Below are positions 22,726 through 31,957 of a stretch of 64,000 nt of DNA, one piece after another. Under the pieces are notes generated by a model. That model saw only the letters and a program-made list of their open reading frames with translations. It had not been told where the DNA came from and did no database searches. Source of the stretch: Ectopseudomonas mendocina. GTDB taxonomy: Bacteria > Pseudomonadota > Gammaproteobacteria > Pseudomonadales > Pseudomonadaceae. Where the stretch lies: assembly GCF_016008875.1 (NCBI RefSeq), contig NZ_JADTQG010000003.1, forward strand, positions 62,001 to 126,000, read 5' to 3'. Position 1 is the stretch's first letter, and every line of letters begins with the position of its first letter. Both the position numbers and the translations under genes were made by a program.

Positions 22726-24772
22726 TGTCAGCCTCCCAGCGTGCGTCATCGAGGGTGGCCAGGCGCTCGCTGGTGGCGGGTTGTTCCAGCAGTTCGCTGG
22801 CCGCCAACGGATAGCGGCGGCGCCAGTTCGGGTGGATATCGCCAGGCCCCGGCAGATTGGGCTGCTGCTCCAGGCCACAGGCGTCCTCCAGCGGCAGCAG
22901 CGCCAGTGGCGCGGGGGTACGGCCGACATGTTCGATGCAGGCTTGCAGACAGCCATCGTCATCACCGCCGCTGACCATGCCTTGGCGTTCCAGCAGCTGA
23001 CGCAGCGCCACGCGCTCACCGGCGCGCTCGGCGTGGTCGCCCTCCAGCAGCTCGGCGTCGCGTTGGCCGGTGCGCACCCGCCATTCCAGATCTCGGCCGG
23101 CGAGCCATCCTTTGATTGTTGGCAGGTCGTGAGTGGTGGTGGTGGCCAGGGCATTGCCGGGCCAGCGCTCGGCCGGGACGAAACCGAGGTCGTCCTGCTC
23201 GAACAGCAGGACGCGGGTGCCGAGGATATTGCGCGCGGCGAGCTTGTCGCGCAGGCCCTCGGGCACAGTACCTAGGTCCTCGCCGATCACCAGCGCACGA
23301 TGGCGATGCGACTCCAGAGACAGCAGGCGCAGCAGGTCATCCAGCGGGTAGCGCAGGTAGGCGCCGTGCTGCGATTCCGCCCCTTGGGGGATCACCCACA
23401 GGCGCTGTAGCCCCATCACATGGTCGATGCGAATGCCACCGGCGTGCGCCAGGTTGGCCTGGAGCATTTCGATATAGGCACGAAAACCGTGCTGACGCAG
23501 GCCCTGCGGTGAGAAGGCGGCGACGCCCCAGTTCTGTCCCTGGCGATTGAGTACATCCGGCGGCGCGCCGACGGTAACTCGCGGCAACAGCTCATCCTGG
23601 CGCGACCAGGCCTGGCTGCCGGCGCAATCGGCCCCCACCGCGAGGTCGGCGATCAGGCCAATGCCCATGCCGGCACCGCTGGCGGTGGCCTGCGCGCTTT
23701 CCAGCCCATGGGCGATCAGCCATTGGCAGAACGCATGAAAGCGCAGCTCATCGGCATGTTCGATGGCAAAACGGGTCACGGCGCCCTGGTTGGGGCTGCG
23801 CAGCTCATCCGGCCAGGTGCGCCAGTCGCCGCTGGTCCCTTCGCGCAAGCATCGCCCATGAATGGCTTCGAAACAGCAATGTTGCTCAAGGGCTTCGCCG
23901 CCAGCTGCGCGAAATGCTTCGAAACGTTCCCGCAAGGGAGTCGGAGCCTGTCGAAAGTCTTCGTACAGCTGACGCAACAGGCGCTGGCGAACGGCGGCTA
24001 CAGCCGGCCAGTTGATCAACTCCAGCGACTCCAGGCGCGTCATTTCATCATGCAGGCCGGTGGCCTGAATGGCGCGCTTGACGCGCTCCTCACCCAGTAA
24101 GGTCATAGGGGCGGCATACAGGGTATTGAAGAACATCCGGCTGGACGGCGAGTAGGGGCCATAGCTACGCAGGTCGGCGCTGAATTGTGCGTGCACCGGG
24201 CTCAGGCCGATGGCATCGGCGCCGTGATTGGCGGCATGCCGGGCCAGGTCTGCCACGGCCAGCGTATCGCCCAGCCCGCCGTCACCGGCACGGCGCAAGC
24301 CGTAGAGTTGGGCGGTCAGGCCCCAGATACGCGGTTTACCGCACAGTTCCTGTACCGATAAGCAGGCTTGTGGCGCCACCGCGAGCGCATGTCGGGTGTC
24401 GCGAATTTCCAGTTGGTAATAACCAAGCTGCTGCTGGGGCGGCAGGCGGCCATCCTGGTCGAGTCGTCCTTCGCTGACGTTGCCCTGTTCGTCGGTCAAG
24501 CGGTAGGGGCTCTCGGCAGGGTAGAGGCTCAGGGCCAGAGGCAGGCCCTGGTCCTGCAGGAGCAGGTTGGAATCTTCCGGCACATGCTGGCGGTGCACCA
24601 GCGAGGTCAGGCTTTCACGTATCTGCTCGGGGCTTTGTGCGGGGTAGCCCAGCGCCTCCAGCAGGTTGCGCTGGGCCTCCGGGGTTACGCTTTGTGGCTT
24701 ACCGTAGGCGTCGACCCAGTCGATGCTGAGGTCCGCGGCCTGAGCCAGTTCGGCCAGCAGTTGATCGCTCAT
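22718..24772 (-). CDS. malQ: 4-alpha-glucanotransferase MalQ
   Basis: A 684-residue GH77 amylomaltase that disproportionates malto-oligosaccharides. The GH77 signatures are IRIDHVMGLQRLWVIPQG (nucleophile Asp) and ALVIGEDLGTVPEGLRD (acid Glu), with TTTHDLPTIKGW for the third carboxylate. The N-terminus (about 140 residues, DLSIDWVDAYGKPQSVTPE) is the extra domain of bacterial MalQ. Within this operon it would lengthen short glucans left by GlgX and supply chains to TreY. It overlaps treZ by four bases and treY by eight. Confidence 0.95.
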   Translation of the reverse strand: MSDQLLAELAQAADLSIDWVDAYGKPQSVTPEAQRNLLEALGYPAQSPEQIRESLTSLVHRQHVPEDSNLLLQDQGLPLALSLYPAESPYRLTDEQGNVSEGRLDQDGRLPPQQQLGYYQLEIRDTRHALAVAPQACLSVQELCGKPRIWGLTAQLYGLRRAGDGGLGDTLAVADLARHAANHGADAIGLSPVHAQFSADLRSYGPYSPSSRMFFNTLYAAPMTLLGEERVKRAIQATGLHDEMTRLESLELINWPAVAAVRQRLLRQLYEDFRQAPTPLRERFEAFRAAGGEALEQHCCFEAIHGRCLREGTSGDWRTWPDELRSPNQGAVTRFAIEHADELRFHAFCQWLIAHGLESAQATASGAGMGIGLIADLAVGADCAGSQAWSRQDELLPRVTVGAPPDVLNRQGQNWGVAAFSPQGLRQHGFRAYIEMLQANLAHAGGIRIDHVMGLQRLWVIPQGAESQHGAYLRYPLDDLLRLLSLESHRHRALVIGEDLGTVPEGLRDKLAARNILGTRVLLFEQDDLGFVPAERWPGNALATTTTHDLPTIKGWLAGRDLEWRVRTGQRDAELLEGDHAERAGERVALRQLLERQGMVSGGDDDGCLQACIEHVGRTPAPLALLPLEDACGLEQQPNLPGPGDIHPNWRRRYPLAASELLEQPATSERLATLDDARWEADND

Positions 24773-26523
24773 CGGGCGGGCTCCAGGGTGACCAGAACGC
24801 TGCGCGGCGGCAGTTGCGCCTGGCGCAGGTCGGCATCATCGATACGAAAGGTGTACAGGCGCTCGCCGTGCATGGCCGTCGCGGGCAGGGCAGTGGCGCT
24901 GCTGCCCAGGTTGATGGCGATGCTCAGCGCCGGGCCGTTGCCGAGGCGCCAGCGCGCCAGCACGGCACCGTCGCCCAGCACTTGCGCGCCGAGGCTGCGG
25001 GCCTCCTGCAGGCCTGGCAACAGGCGGCTGTGGCGCACTTGCAAAAGGCCGCGATAGAAGGCCAGCCACTCGCGCTGCTCGGGCTCCAGCGCTGGTGTCA
25101 GGTCCGGCTGCGAGCGCTGGAAGCTGGCCTCGGCATTGGGGTCGGCAATGGCCTCGCGGCTGTGCGCCGAATTGAATTGGGAGAAGTCGGCGAATTCGTT
25201 GCGCCGACCTTCACGCACGGCGTTGGCCAACTCATCGTGGTAATCGGTGAAGAACAGGAACGGCCGCTTGCTGCCCCATTCCTCACCCATGAACAGCAGC
25301 GGCACCATCGGGCACAGCAGCAGGAGTACGGTGGCGGCCTTCAGCGCATCGCTGTCGGCGAGCAGCGTCAGGCGCTCGCCAAAGGCGCGGTTGCCCACCT
25401 GGTCATGGTTCTGCAGGAACAGGACGAAGGCATGCGGCGGCAGGTCGGCACTAGGCTCGCCGCGCGGCTGGCCGTGGCGATTGGCCTGGCCCTGGTAGAC
25501 GAAGCCCTGTTCCAGGCAGGTGGCCAGCTTGCGCGTCGGCGCCTGGGCGTAATCGGCGTAGTAGCTTTCGTTCTCGAAGGTGAGCAGCGCATGCAGGGTG
25601 TTGTGGCCATCGTCGTTCCACTGCGCATCGAAGCCATCGCGCAGCAGGTGCGCGGCGTTGTGCTCGTTCTCCAGCACCAGATGCACCTGGCGTTGCTGCG
25701 GCACTGCCGAGCGTACGCGCGCTGCCAGCGCCTTGAGAAAGTCGTCATCGTCGATGGCGTGCACGGCGTCCAGGCGCAGGCCGTCGACGCGATAGTCGAG
25801 CAACCACATCAGGGCGTTTTCGCAGAAGAAGTCGCGTACTTGCGGTCGGCTGAAATCGATGGCCGCGCCCCAGGGCGTGGTGCGCTCTTCATGGAAGAAC
25901 TGCCGTGCGTACACGCCCAGGTAATTGCCGTCCGGGCCGAAGTGGTTGTACACCACGTCGACGAACACCATCAGGCCATGGGCATGGGCGCTGTCGATCA
26001 GTTGCTTGAGTTCTTCGGGCGTACCGTAGGCGTTGGCCGGGGCGAAGGGCAGAACACCGTCGTAGCCCCAGTTGCGCGTCCCGGAGAAGGCATTGAGCGG
26101 CATCAGTTGCAAAGCGGTGACGCCCAGGTCGGCCAAGTGCGGCAGGTGCTCGATGACCTGCTGAAAACCTCCGAACAGGCCGACATGCAGCTCGTACAGC
26201 ACCGTCTCGTGCCAAGGCCGGCCATTCCAGTCGTGGTGCTGCCAGACATGGGCCGAATGGTCGACCACCTGGCTGAAGCCATGCACATCCTCGACCTGGC
26301 GGCGCGAGGCCGGGTCGGGTACCGACCACTGGCCATCGATGCGATAGCGATAGCGGGAGTCGGCCGGACACTCCAACAGCGCCACGAACCAGCCATCCTC
26401 CTGCGGCTGCATCGGTTGCAGCCCACCGTCCTGCAGTTCCAGTTCCACGCGGCTGCTGCTCGGCGCCCAGAGGGCGAAGCGCACGCGTCCATCGGCCATT
26501 GGCCGGGCTCCATGGCTGTACAT
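24769..26523 (-). CDS. treZ: malto-oligosyltrehalose trehalohydrolase TreZ
   Basis: A 584-residue GH13 enzyme that releases free trehalose from the TreY product. The N-terminal CBM48-like domain (VRFALWAPSSSRVELEL) precedes the barrel. Motifs include VFVDVVYNHFGPDGNYLG, nucleophile Asp in VDGLRLDAVHAI, acid Glu in HLVLENEHNA, and LQNHDQVGNRAFGERL. The ATG at 26523 shares a base with the glgA stop (TGATG); a TTG one codon upstream is also possible. All operon neighbours act on the same glucans. Confidence 0.95.
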   Translation of the reverse strand: MYSHGARPMADGRVRFALWAPSSSRVELELQDGGLQPMQPQEDGWFVALLECPADSRYRYRIDGQWSVPDPASRRQVEDVHGFSQVVDHSAHVWQHHDWNGRPWHETVLYELHVGLFGGFQQVIEHLPHLADLGVTALQLMPLNAFSGTRNWGYDGVLPFAPANAYGTPEELKQLIDSAHAHGLMVFVDVVYNHFGPDGNYLGVYARQFFHEERTTPWGAAIDFSRPQVRDFFCENALMWLLDYRVDGLRLDAVHAIDDDDFLKALAARVRSAVPQQRQVHLVLENEHNAAHLLRDGFDAQWNDDGHNTLHALLTFENESYYADYAQAPTRKLATCLEQGFVYQGQANRHGQPRGEPSADLPPHAFVLFLQNHDQVGNRAFGERLTLLADSDALKAATVLLLLCPMVPLLFMGEEWGSKRPFLFFTDYHDELANAVREGRRNEFADFSQFNSAHSREAIADPNAEASFQRSQPDLTPALEPEQREWLAFYRGLLQVRHSRLLPGLQEARSLGAQVLGDGAVLARWRLGNGPALSIAINLGSSATALPATAMHGERLYTFRIDDADLRQAQLPPRSVLVTLEPAR

Positions 26524-28058
26524 CAACGCAGGGCCCGGCGGGCGCTGACCTGGCTCAGCAGGCGCTGGAACAATCGGTCATAGGGCTGCACCGACTGGCG
26601 CCAGAACAGCGGCGAGCGCATGGCGTGGCAGCGCATGGCCTCCAGCAGTTCGGGATGCTCGAAGACCTGCAGCGCGCGGTCGATCGCTTCGCGGTAGGCA
26701 TCGACGTGCGGCTCATCGAAGAGAAAACCGCTGACGCCGTCCTCGATGGTATCGGCCAGTCCGCCGGTGCAGCGCGCGATGGGCAGCGAGGCGTAGCGCT
26801 GCGCATACATCTGGCTAAGGCCGCAGGGCTCGAAGCGCGAAGGCATGAGCAGGAAGTCGCTGCCGGCATACAGCCGCCGCGCATCGCTCTCGTTGAAGCC
26901 GATGTGCACGCCGATACGTCCGCGATGACGCCGGCCAAGCTCCGCCATGGCGGCCTCCAGCGCCGGCTCGCCCTGACCGATCACGCCGATGCGGCCGCCG
27001 CGGGCGACGATGTGTTCGGCCACTTGCAGCGTCAGATCTATACCTTTCTGCTGCACCAGGCGCGACACCACGGCGAACAGCGGGCCATCGGCATCGAGAT
27101 TCAGCCAGCGCTGCACGTATTCGGTATTGGCCTGCTTGCCGGCCCAGTCACCGGCGCTGAAGCCCTGCTGCAGATGCGGGTCGCTCTCGGGCTGCCAGCT
27201 TTCGTCGATGCCATTGGCAATGCCGCTGAGCTGATTGACCAGCACCTTGGCGCGCAGCAGGCCGTCCAGGCCGCAGCCTTGCTCCGGCGTGGTGATTTCC
27301 CGGGCATAGCGGCGGCTCACGGTGGTCACGTGTTGCGCATAGGCGATGCCGGCCTTGAGAAACGACAGCTGACCATAGAACTCCAGTCCATCGACGCCGC
27401 ACGCCGACTCCGGTATCGCCAGCTCGCTGGCGCAGCGCATGTCGCACAGGCCCTGATAGGCCAGGTTGTGAATGGTCAGCACGGCGGGAGCGCTGACCTG
27501 GCGCCAGGCCATATAGGCGGGGGCCATCGCTGCCGGCCAGTCATTGGCGTGCACCAACTCCGGGCGCCACTGGATACCGGCATCGCCCGATGCGATTTCC
27601 GCAGCGGCCAGGCCAAGGCGGGCGAAGCGAATGTGGTTGTCGGCCCAGTCACGCCCCTGCGCATCGACGTAGGGCGAACCGTCGCGCTCGTACAACGCAT
27701 GGTTGAGCAGCACATAGACGATCAGCCCATCGGCCAGATCCATGCGTCCGATCTGGCAGGGCGGCAGGGCGGCCACGCCCGGCAGTTGCCCGACGATGCG
27801 GATCGGCCGGCCACTTTCCACGACCTTGCGATAGCCGGGAATCAGCAGGCGCATGTCATGTTGTGGCGACAATGCACGTGGCAGCGCGGCGGATACGTCA
27901 CCCAACCCGCCACACTTGATCAGGTCGGCGAACTCCGAGGTCACGAACAGTACGCGCTTACGCTCGGGATGCTCACTGTGCATCTGCAAGGAGGGCTTGG
28001 CTGCGGCGCAGAGGGTAGGTGTGGACGGAATATGTGCGGAGGCTGCAGCACTTGCCAT
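26523..28058 (-). CDS. glgA: glycogen synthase GlgA
   Basis: A 511-residue GT5 glucosyltransferase. The donor-binding motif KCGGLGDVSAALPRAL (KxGGL type) is near residue 47, and the C-terminal Rossmann domain has SRFEPCGLSQMYAQRY and the acidic/retaining motif region. The ATG at 28058 was chosen because GGAGAGAG stands just upstream; longer frames run into the intergenic region. It begins the six-gene operon with treZ, malQ, treY, DUF2934 and glgX. No glgC (ADP-glucose pyrophosphorylase) lies in the window, so the donor supply, or a GlgM-like production of maltose-1-phosphate, is an open question. Confidence 0.93.
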   Translation of the reverse strand: MASAAASAHIPSTPTLCAAAKPSLQMHSEHPERKRVLFVTSEFADLIKCGGLGDVSAALPRALSPQHDMRLLIPGYRKVVESGRPIRIVGQLPGVAALPPCQIGRMDLADGLIVYVLLNHALYERDGSPYVDAQGRDWADNHIRFARLGLAAAEIASGDAGIQWRPELVHANDWPAAMAPAYMAWRQVSAPAVLTIHNLAYQGLCDMRCASELAIPESACGVDGLEFYGQLSFLKAGIAYAQHVTTVSRRYAREITTPEQGCGLDGLLRAKVLVNQLSGIANGIDESWQPESDPHLQQGFSAGDWAGKQANTEYVQRWLNLDADGPLFAVVSRLVQQKGIDLTLQVAEHIVARGGRIGVIGQGEPALEAAMAELGRRHRGRIGVHIGFNESDARRLYAGSDFLLMPSRFEPCGLSQMYAQRYASLPIARCTGGLADTIEDGVSGFLFDEPHVDAYREAIDRALQVFEHPELLEAMRCHAMRSPLFWRQSVQPYDRLFQRLLSQVSARRALR

Positions 28059-28127
28059 GTCTCTCTCCATTTGGTTTGGACCTGAGGACGACTCGCCTGC
28101 TGGGCGAGGGCCTTTTGGAGGAGTGCA

Positions 28128-28247
28128 ATGAGCATGATCGACAATCTCCCCCCTTACCCTTTTCCTGACGGGGTGAATGCGACAAAGGTTCGACCTTTTT
28201 TTACCAGGCAAGCGCAACGTGAAAGGTTGAACTTTGCCCACTGCTGA
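28128..28247 (+). CDS. possible 39-residue small ORF/leader peptide
   Basis: A short open frame with a strong ribosome-binding site (TTGGAGGAG, six bases before ATG). The product starts MSMIDNLPPYPFPDG and ends RLNFAHC. It is not matched to any family that I know. It lies between divergent glgA and the PncC-like gene, 43 bases before the latter, and contains a hairpin with a T-run (28184-28202). It could be a leader peptide or chance; the ribosome-binding site is the only positive evidence. Confidence 0.35.
   Translation: MSMIDNLPPYPFPDGVNATKVRPFFTRQAQRERLNFAHC
28184..28202 (+). terminator. hairpin with T-run before the PncC-like gene
   Basis: AAAGGT-TCG-ACCTTT (28184-28198) followed by further Ts through 28202 (seven consecutive Ts). 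It reads as a weak intrinsic terminator on the plus strand, upstream of the PncC-like gene and inside a possible short ORF. Confidence 0.4.
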
Positions 28248-28290
28248 CGCTTCCACAGAGCTTCATGGGTAGCATCAAGGAGAAGGGCAG

Positions 28291-28773
28291 ATGCACAGCA
28301 TCGAGCAGGTGGTTAATTTTCTCAGCAAGTACAAGCTGCGCCTGGCCACCGCCGAGTCCTGCACGGCCGGGCTGATCAGCTCGCTGGTGGCGGACGTGCC
28401 CGGTAGCGGCCAGGTCCTCGACTGCGCATTCGTTACCTATTCGCCCCAGGCCAAACAGCGCTGCCTGGGCGTCAACCCGGAGACCATCGAGCGCTTTGGC
28501 CTGACTAGCGAGGAAGTGGCGCGGGAAATGGCGCTCGGCGCCTTGCAGCGCAGCGATGCCGATATCGTCCTGGCCAACACCGGACTGGCGGAAGCGGAAG
28601 GGGATATGGATGGGGTGCAGTGCATCGCCTGTGCGATTCGACTCGATCAGCACCAGGGTATCGTCAGCGAGACGGTTCAGTTCAGCGGCAGCCGCAACGA
28701 AGTGCGCGAGGAGACGGCGCGCTATGCGCTGATGCAACTGTCGTACTACTACGAACGGTTGCGCCAGGTTTGA
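28291..28773 (+). CDS. CinA C-terminal domain protein (nicotinamide-nucleotide amidase, PncC-like)
   Basis: A 160-residue cytoplasmic protein made of the CinA C-terminal domain alone. The conserved active-site block is LATAESCTAGLISSLVADVPGS (about residues 18-39), with VTYSPQAKQRCLGV and ANTGLAEAEGDMDGV further on. Stand-alone members deamidate nicotinamide mononucleotide in NAD recycling. AAGGAG precedes the ATG. Pseudomonads usually carry another PncC paralogue near recA, so this copy may be a specialised one. It is divergent from glgA and convergent with the DUF4142 gene. Confidence 0.85.
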   Translation: MHSIEQVVNFLSKYKLRLATAESCTAGLISSLVADVPGSGQVLDCAFVTYSPQAKQRCLGVNPETIERFGLTSEEVAREMALGALQRSDADIVLANTGLAEAEGDMDGVQCIACAIRLDQHQGIVSETVQFSGSRNEVREETARYALMQLSYYYERLRQV

Positions 28774-28787
28774 CCTGATAGCGTATT

Positions 28788-28811
28788 GCCGGGCTGCATC
28801 AGCAGCCCGGC
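28788..28811. terminator. hairpin between convergent genes
   Basis: Perfect 10-base-pair stem GCCGGGCTGC (28788-28797) / GCAGCCCGGC (28802-28811) with loop atca, placed between the stops of the PncC-like gene and the DUF4142 gene. No strong T-run; probably a bidirectional terminator. Confidence 0.65.
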
Positions 28812-28821
28812 ACACGAACAA

Positions 28822-29346
28822 TCAATTGTCCGGTAGCTGACCGTTGATTTCTTCGGCCTTCTTCAGATGCTGCTCCAGCTTGGGCAGCGTTTCGCGGGCA
28901 AACTGGGCAATTTCCGCATCATCGGCATTCACACCACGGCGGAACAGCTCGATGGTTTCGCGGTGAGCGACCACCTGATTGTTCATATAGGCCTTGTCGA
29001 AGCTCTCCTCGCCTCGGAGTTTGAGCACCATGGCCTTGGCCTGGTTGAGCAACTCGGCGTCATCGGACACTTCCAGGTCCTTGCTCTTGGCCAGATCAGC
29101 CAGCTTCTGATTCGCGTTGCGGTGATCGTCGACCATCATCTGCGCGAAGCCCTTGACCGCCTCATTCTGGGATTTTTCCAGCGCCAGTTTTGCGGTTTCG
29201 ATCTCGGCGACACCTTTCGCCGACGCCTCCTCGACAAAGTCGTCGCTATCGATCGATTCAGCTTCGTTGGCAGCGTGCAGACTGCTGGCTGCGCAAATGG
29301 CGAAAGCGGCAGCGGCCAGCCAGGCCAGTGGTTTGGATGCTTGCAT
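28822..29346 (-). CDS. DUF4142 periplasmic protein
   Basis: A 174-residue exported protein. The signal peptide is clear (LAWLAAAAFAICAASSLHA, cleavage near residue 25). The mature part is a ferritin-like helical bundle of the DUF4142 family: DDFVEEASAKGVAEIETAKL, GFAQMMVDDHRNANQKL and NNQVVAHRETIELFRRG are typical blocks. The family is common in stress-response regions; its biochemical role is not established. It starts ATG with a ribosome-binding site (GGAGGATC). It is divergent from the catalase gene, with about 276 bases between them. Confidence 0.88.
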   Translation of the reverse strand: MQASKPLAWLAAAAFAICAASSLHAANEAESIDSDDFVEEASAKGVAEIETAKLALEKSQNEAVKGFAQMMVDDHRNANQKLADLAKSKDLEVSDDAELLNQAKAMVLKLRGEESFDKAYMNNQVVAHRETIELFRRGVNADDAEIAQFARETLPKLEQHLKKAEEINGQLPDN

Positions 29347-29622
29347 GTTCGATCCTCCTAGGATGGGTGTGCACTTGGGTAGAAGGCCGAAGGCGAGGCG
29401 AAGTTCAGGGCAAATTTGCTCTGGCTATAGCATGCCGTCACAAGCGAAACGGCCCGACTTCGCCGGCCGTCGCGAAAAATTCAAGTCGAACGGAACAGCC
29501 GCAGCTTGCCTCAAAAATTACCCGTGGCGACGCGTGGTCGCCTGCGTGGCCGCCATGCCAGACATGGTCACCGATAATCAAGCGCACGGCCTGTGCGCGC
29601 CTCCAACAGCCGGGAGTAGCCC

Positions 29623-31761
29623 ATGAGCAAGCAACCGAAAACCGCCGGGAACAGCCAGATGGCCGGCAGCGATACGCTCGACAGAAGCAACAGCAACGCC
29701 AAGCTCGAACAGCTCGAGCAATTTCGCGAAGACTCCACCGGTGAGGCGCTGACCACCAACACCGGCGTGCGCATCGCCGACAACCAGAACAGTCTGCGCG
29801 CGGGTGAACGTGGGCCGACGCTGATGGAAGATTTCATCATGCGCGAGAAGATCACCCACTTCGATCACGAGCGCATTCCCGAGCGTGTAGTGCATGCACG
29901 CGGTTCGGCAGCCCATGGCTACTTCGAGGTGACCGACCCGGCCACCGACCTGACCTGCGCCAACTTCCTCAGCGAAGCCGGCAAGCGCACGCCGGTATTC
30001 GTGCGTTTCTCCACCGTGCAGGGGCCGCGTGGTTCGGCCGATACGGTGCGCGACGTGCGCGGCTTCGCCGTGAAGTTCTATACCGAGGAGGGCAACTTCG
30101 ACCTGGTCGGCAACAACATGCCGGTGTTCTTCATCCAGGATGCGATCAAGTTCCCCGACTTCGTCCATGCGGTCAAACCCGAGCCGCACAACGAGATCCC
30201 GACTGGCGCGTCGGCTCACGACACCTTCTGGGACTTCGTCTCGCTGACCCCGGAGTCCGCGCACATGGTGCTATGGACCATGTCCGACCGCGCCATTCCC
30301 ATCGCCTATCGCTCGATGCAGGGCTTTGGCGTGCACAGCTTTCGCCTGGTCAATGCCGAGGGCCAGAGCAAGCTGGTCAAGTTTCACTGGCGGCCCAAGG
30401 CCGGTGTCTGCTCGCTGGTGTGGGACGAAGCGCAGAAACTCGCCGGCAAGGACCCGGACTTTCACCGCCGCGGCCTGTGGGAAGACATCGAGCGCGGCCT
30501 CTACCCGGAATGGGAACTGGGCCTGCAGGTGATGAACGAGGAGGATGCGCAAAGCTTCGGCTTCGATCTGCTCGATCCGACCAAGCTGGTGCCCGAGGAG
30601 CTGGTGCCGGTGCGTGTGGTCGGGCGCATGGTGCTCAATCGCAACCCGGACAACTTCTTCGCGGAAACCGAGCAGGCGGCGTTTCACATCGGGCATGTGG
30701 TGCCGGGCATCGATTTCAGCAACGACCCGCTGCTGCAAGGCCGACTGTTCTCCTACACCGATACCCAGCTGCTGCGTCTTGGCGGCCCCAATTTCAACGA
30801 AATCCCGATCAATCGGCCGCTGTGTCCGTTCCACAACAACCAGCGTGACGCGCCGCACCGGCAGCAGATCAACCGTGGCCGCGCCTCCTACGAGCCGAAT
30901 TCGATCGACGGCAACTGGCCGCGCGAGACGCCGCCGGCGCCCAGCGGTGGCGGCTACAGCTCCTATCCCGAGCCGCTGCACGGCACCAAGATCCGCGTGC
31001 GCTCGCCCAGCTTCGCCGACCACTTCTCCCAGGCCACGCTGTTCTGGCGCAGCATGAGCGAGGCCGAGCAGCAGCACATCGTCGATGCCTACAGTTTCGA
31101 GTTGTCGAAAGTCGAGCGCCTGTACATTCGCGAGCGTCAGGTGAAGGAAATCCTTGCCCATATCGATCCGCTGCTGGCGTTGCGCGTCGCGCAAAACCTG
31201 GGCATCGATCTGGACAGCACCTCGACGCCAAAGCTGGACGACAAAGCGCAGACGTCGCCCGCGCTCAGCCAGATGAATCTGCTGCCCGGCGATATTCGCG
31301 GGCGCCGCGTCGCAGTTCTGCTGACGCCCGGCTGCAAGGCTGACGAAGTCGCCAGCCTGAAGAAGATGCTCGAAGGTGCCGGTGCCGTGGCCAAACTCCT
31401 TGCACCTTCAGCGGCGCCGGTGAAGGACTCCGACGGTCAGCCCATGCAGCCTGACGGCAGCTTCGCTTCGGAACCCTCGATTACCGTCGATGCGGTGTTC
31501 GTGCCGGGTGGCGAGTACGTTCTCAAGACGCTGCAGGACGATGGCGTGGCCAAGCACTACCTGCTGGAAGCCTACAAGCACCTCAAGCCCATCGCGCTCA
31601 GTGGTGATGCCGCTCAGCTGGCGGCGATGCTGGGCCTGGACGAGGACGACGGGATGCTCGGCGGTGACAGCTTCGATCCGCTGTACATGCGCTTCGAGAC
31701 GGCGCTCAAGCAGCATCGCATCTGGGCGCGGGAGATGCGCGCCAAGAGCATTCCGGCCTGA
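29623..31761 (+). CDS. katE: large-subunit catalase HPII (KatE)
   Basis: A 712-residue clade-2 monofunctional haem catalase that disproportionates hydrogen peroxide. The active-site His is in [16 protein letters not shown], the Asn region in [12 protein letters not shown], and the proximal Tyr in [14 protein letters not shown]. After about residue 560 comes the extra C-terminal flavodoxin/GATase-like domain ([20 protein letters not shown]) that distinguishes HPII from small catalases. The N-terminus has the long polar arm of this class. A GGGAG ribosome-binding site precedes the ATG. KatE is usually induced in stationary phase, in keeping with the trehalose/glycogen genes nearby. Confidence 0.96.
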   Translation: MSKQPKTAGNSQMAGSDTLDRSNSNAKLEQLEQFREDSTGEALTTNTGVRIADNQNSLRAGERGPTLMEDFIMREKITHFDHERIPERVVHARGSAAHGYFEVTDPATDLTCANFLSEAGKRTPVFVRFSTVQGPRGSADTVRDVRGFAVKFYTEEGNFDLVGNNMPVFFIQDAIKFPDFVHAVKPEPHNEIPTGASAHDTFWDFVSLTPESAHMVLWTMSDRAIPIAYRSMQGFGVHSFRLVNAEGQSKLVKFHWRPKAGVCSLVWDEAQKLAGKDPDFHRRGLWEDIERGLYPEWELGLQVMNEEDAQSFGFDLLDPTKLVPEELVPVRVVGRMVLNRNPDNFFAETEQAAFHIGHVVPGIDFSNDPLLQGRLFSYTDTQLLRLGGPNFNEIPINRPLCPFHNNQRDAPHRQQINRGRASYEPNSIDGNWPRETPPAPSGGGYSSYPEPLHGTKIRVRSPSFADHFSQATLFWRSMSEAEQQHIVDAYSFELSKVERLYIRERQVKEILAHIDPLLALRVAQNLGIDLDSTSTPKLDDKAQTSPALSQMNLLPGDIRGRRVAVLLTPGCKADEVASLKKMLEGAGAVAKLLAPSAAPVKDSDGQPMQPDGSFASEPSITVDAVFVPGGEYVLKTLQDDGVAKHYLLEAYKHLKPIALSGDAAQLAAMLGLDEDDGMLGGDSFDPLYMRFETALKQHRIWAREMRAKSIPA

Positions 31762-31767
31762 ACCACG

Positions 31768-31802
31768 CCCGGCCTAACGCGGTTCGCCTGCGTCAGGCCG
31801 GG
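31768..31802 (+). terminator. hairpin after katE
   Basis: Inverted repeat CCCGGCCT (31768-31775) / AGGCCGGG (31795-31802) with a 19-base loop, followed by a pyrimidine-rich stretch (gcttcttct). It starts seven bases after the katE stop and overlaps the end of a small minus-strand ORF. Confidence 0.5.
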
Positions 31803-31956
31803 GCTTCTTCTGCCGCTGCGACCTGGTCGAGGGGCGCAGCGGCACCGGTGCATCGAGTTGCGAGCCCGGGTCTTCGTTCCCCGGATCGTCAAGCAGCCCC
31901 TGAGCGGGGCGCGGCACCGGTGTTTTGCGGGCTTGTTCCGACGTTTTCCCGTTCAT
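31774..31956 (-). CDS. small Pro/Arg-rich protein coupled to the copper-binding protein
   Basis: A 60-residue open frame starting MNGKTSEQARKTPVPRPA, rich in Pro, Arg, Asp and Lys, and probably disordered. Its ATG lies one base after the stop of the copper-binding protein gene, which suggests translational coupling. The motif GLLDDPGNEDPGSQLDAPVP looks like a conserved short peptide in pseudomonads, but this is from memory. No domain, signal peptide or membrane segment. It overlaps the terminator of katE on the other strand. Confidence 0.5.
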   Translation of the reverse strand: MNGKTSEQARKTPVPRPAQGLLDDPGNEDPGSQLDAPVPLRPSTRSQRQKKPRPDAGEPR

Positions 31957-31957
31957 T

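Noticed and set aside
20773..22974. 733-codon plus-strand frame opposite treY and malQ
   Set aside because: Complement of the treY coding strand, with no ribosome-binding site or recognisable motif.
24814..26583. 589-codon plus-strand frame opposite treZ
   Set aside because: Shadow of treZ; no start signal and no family resemblance.
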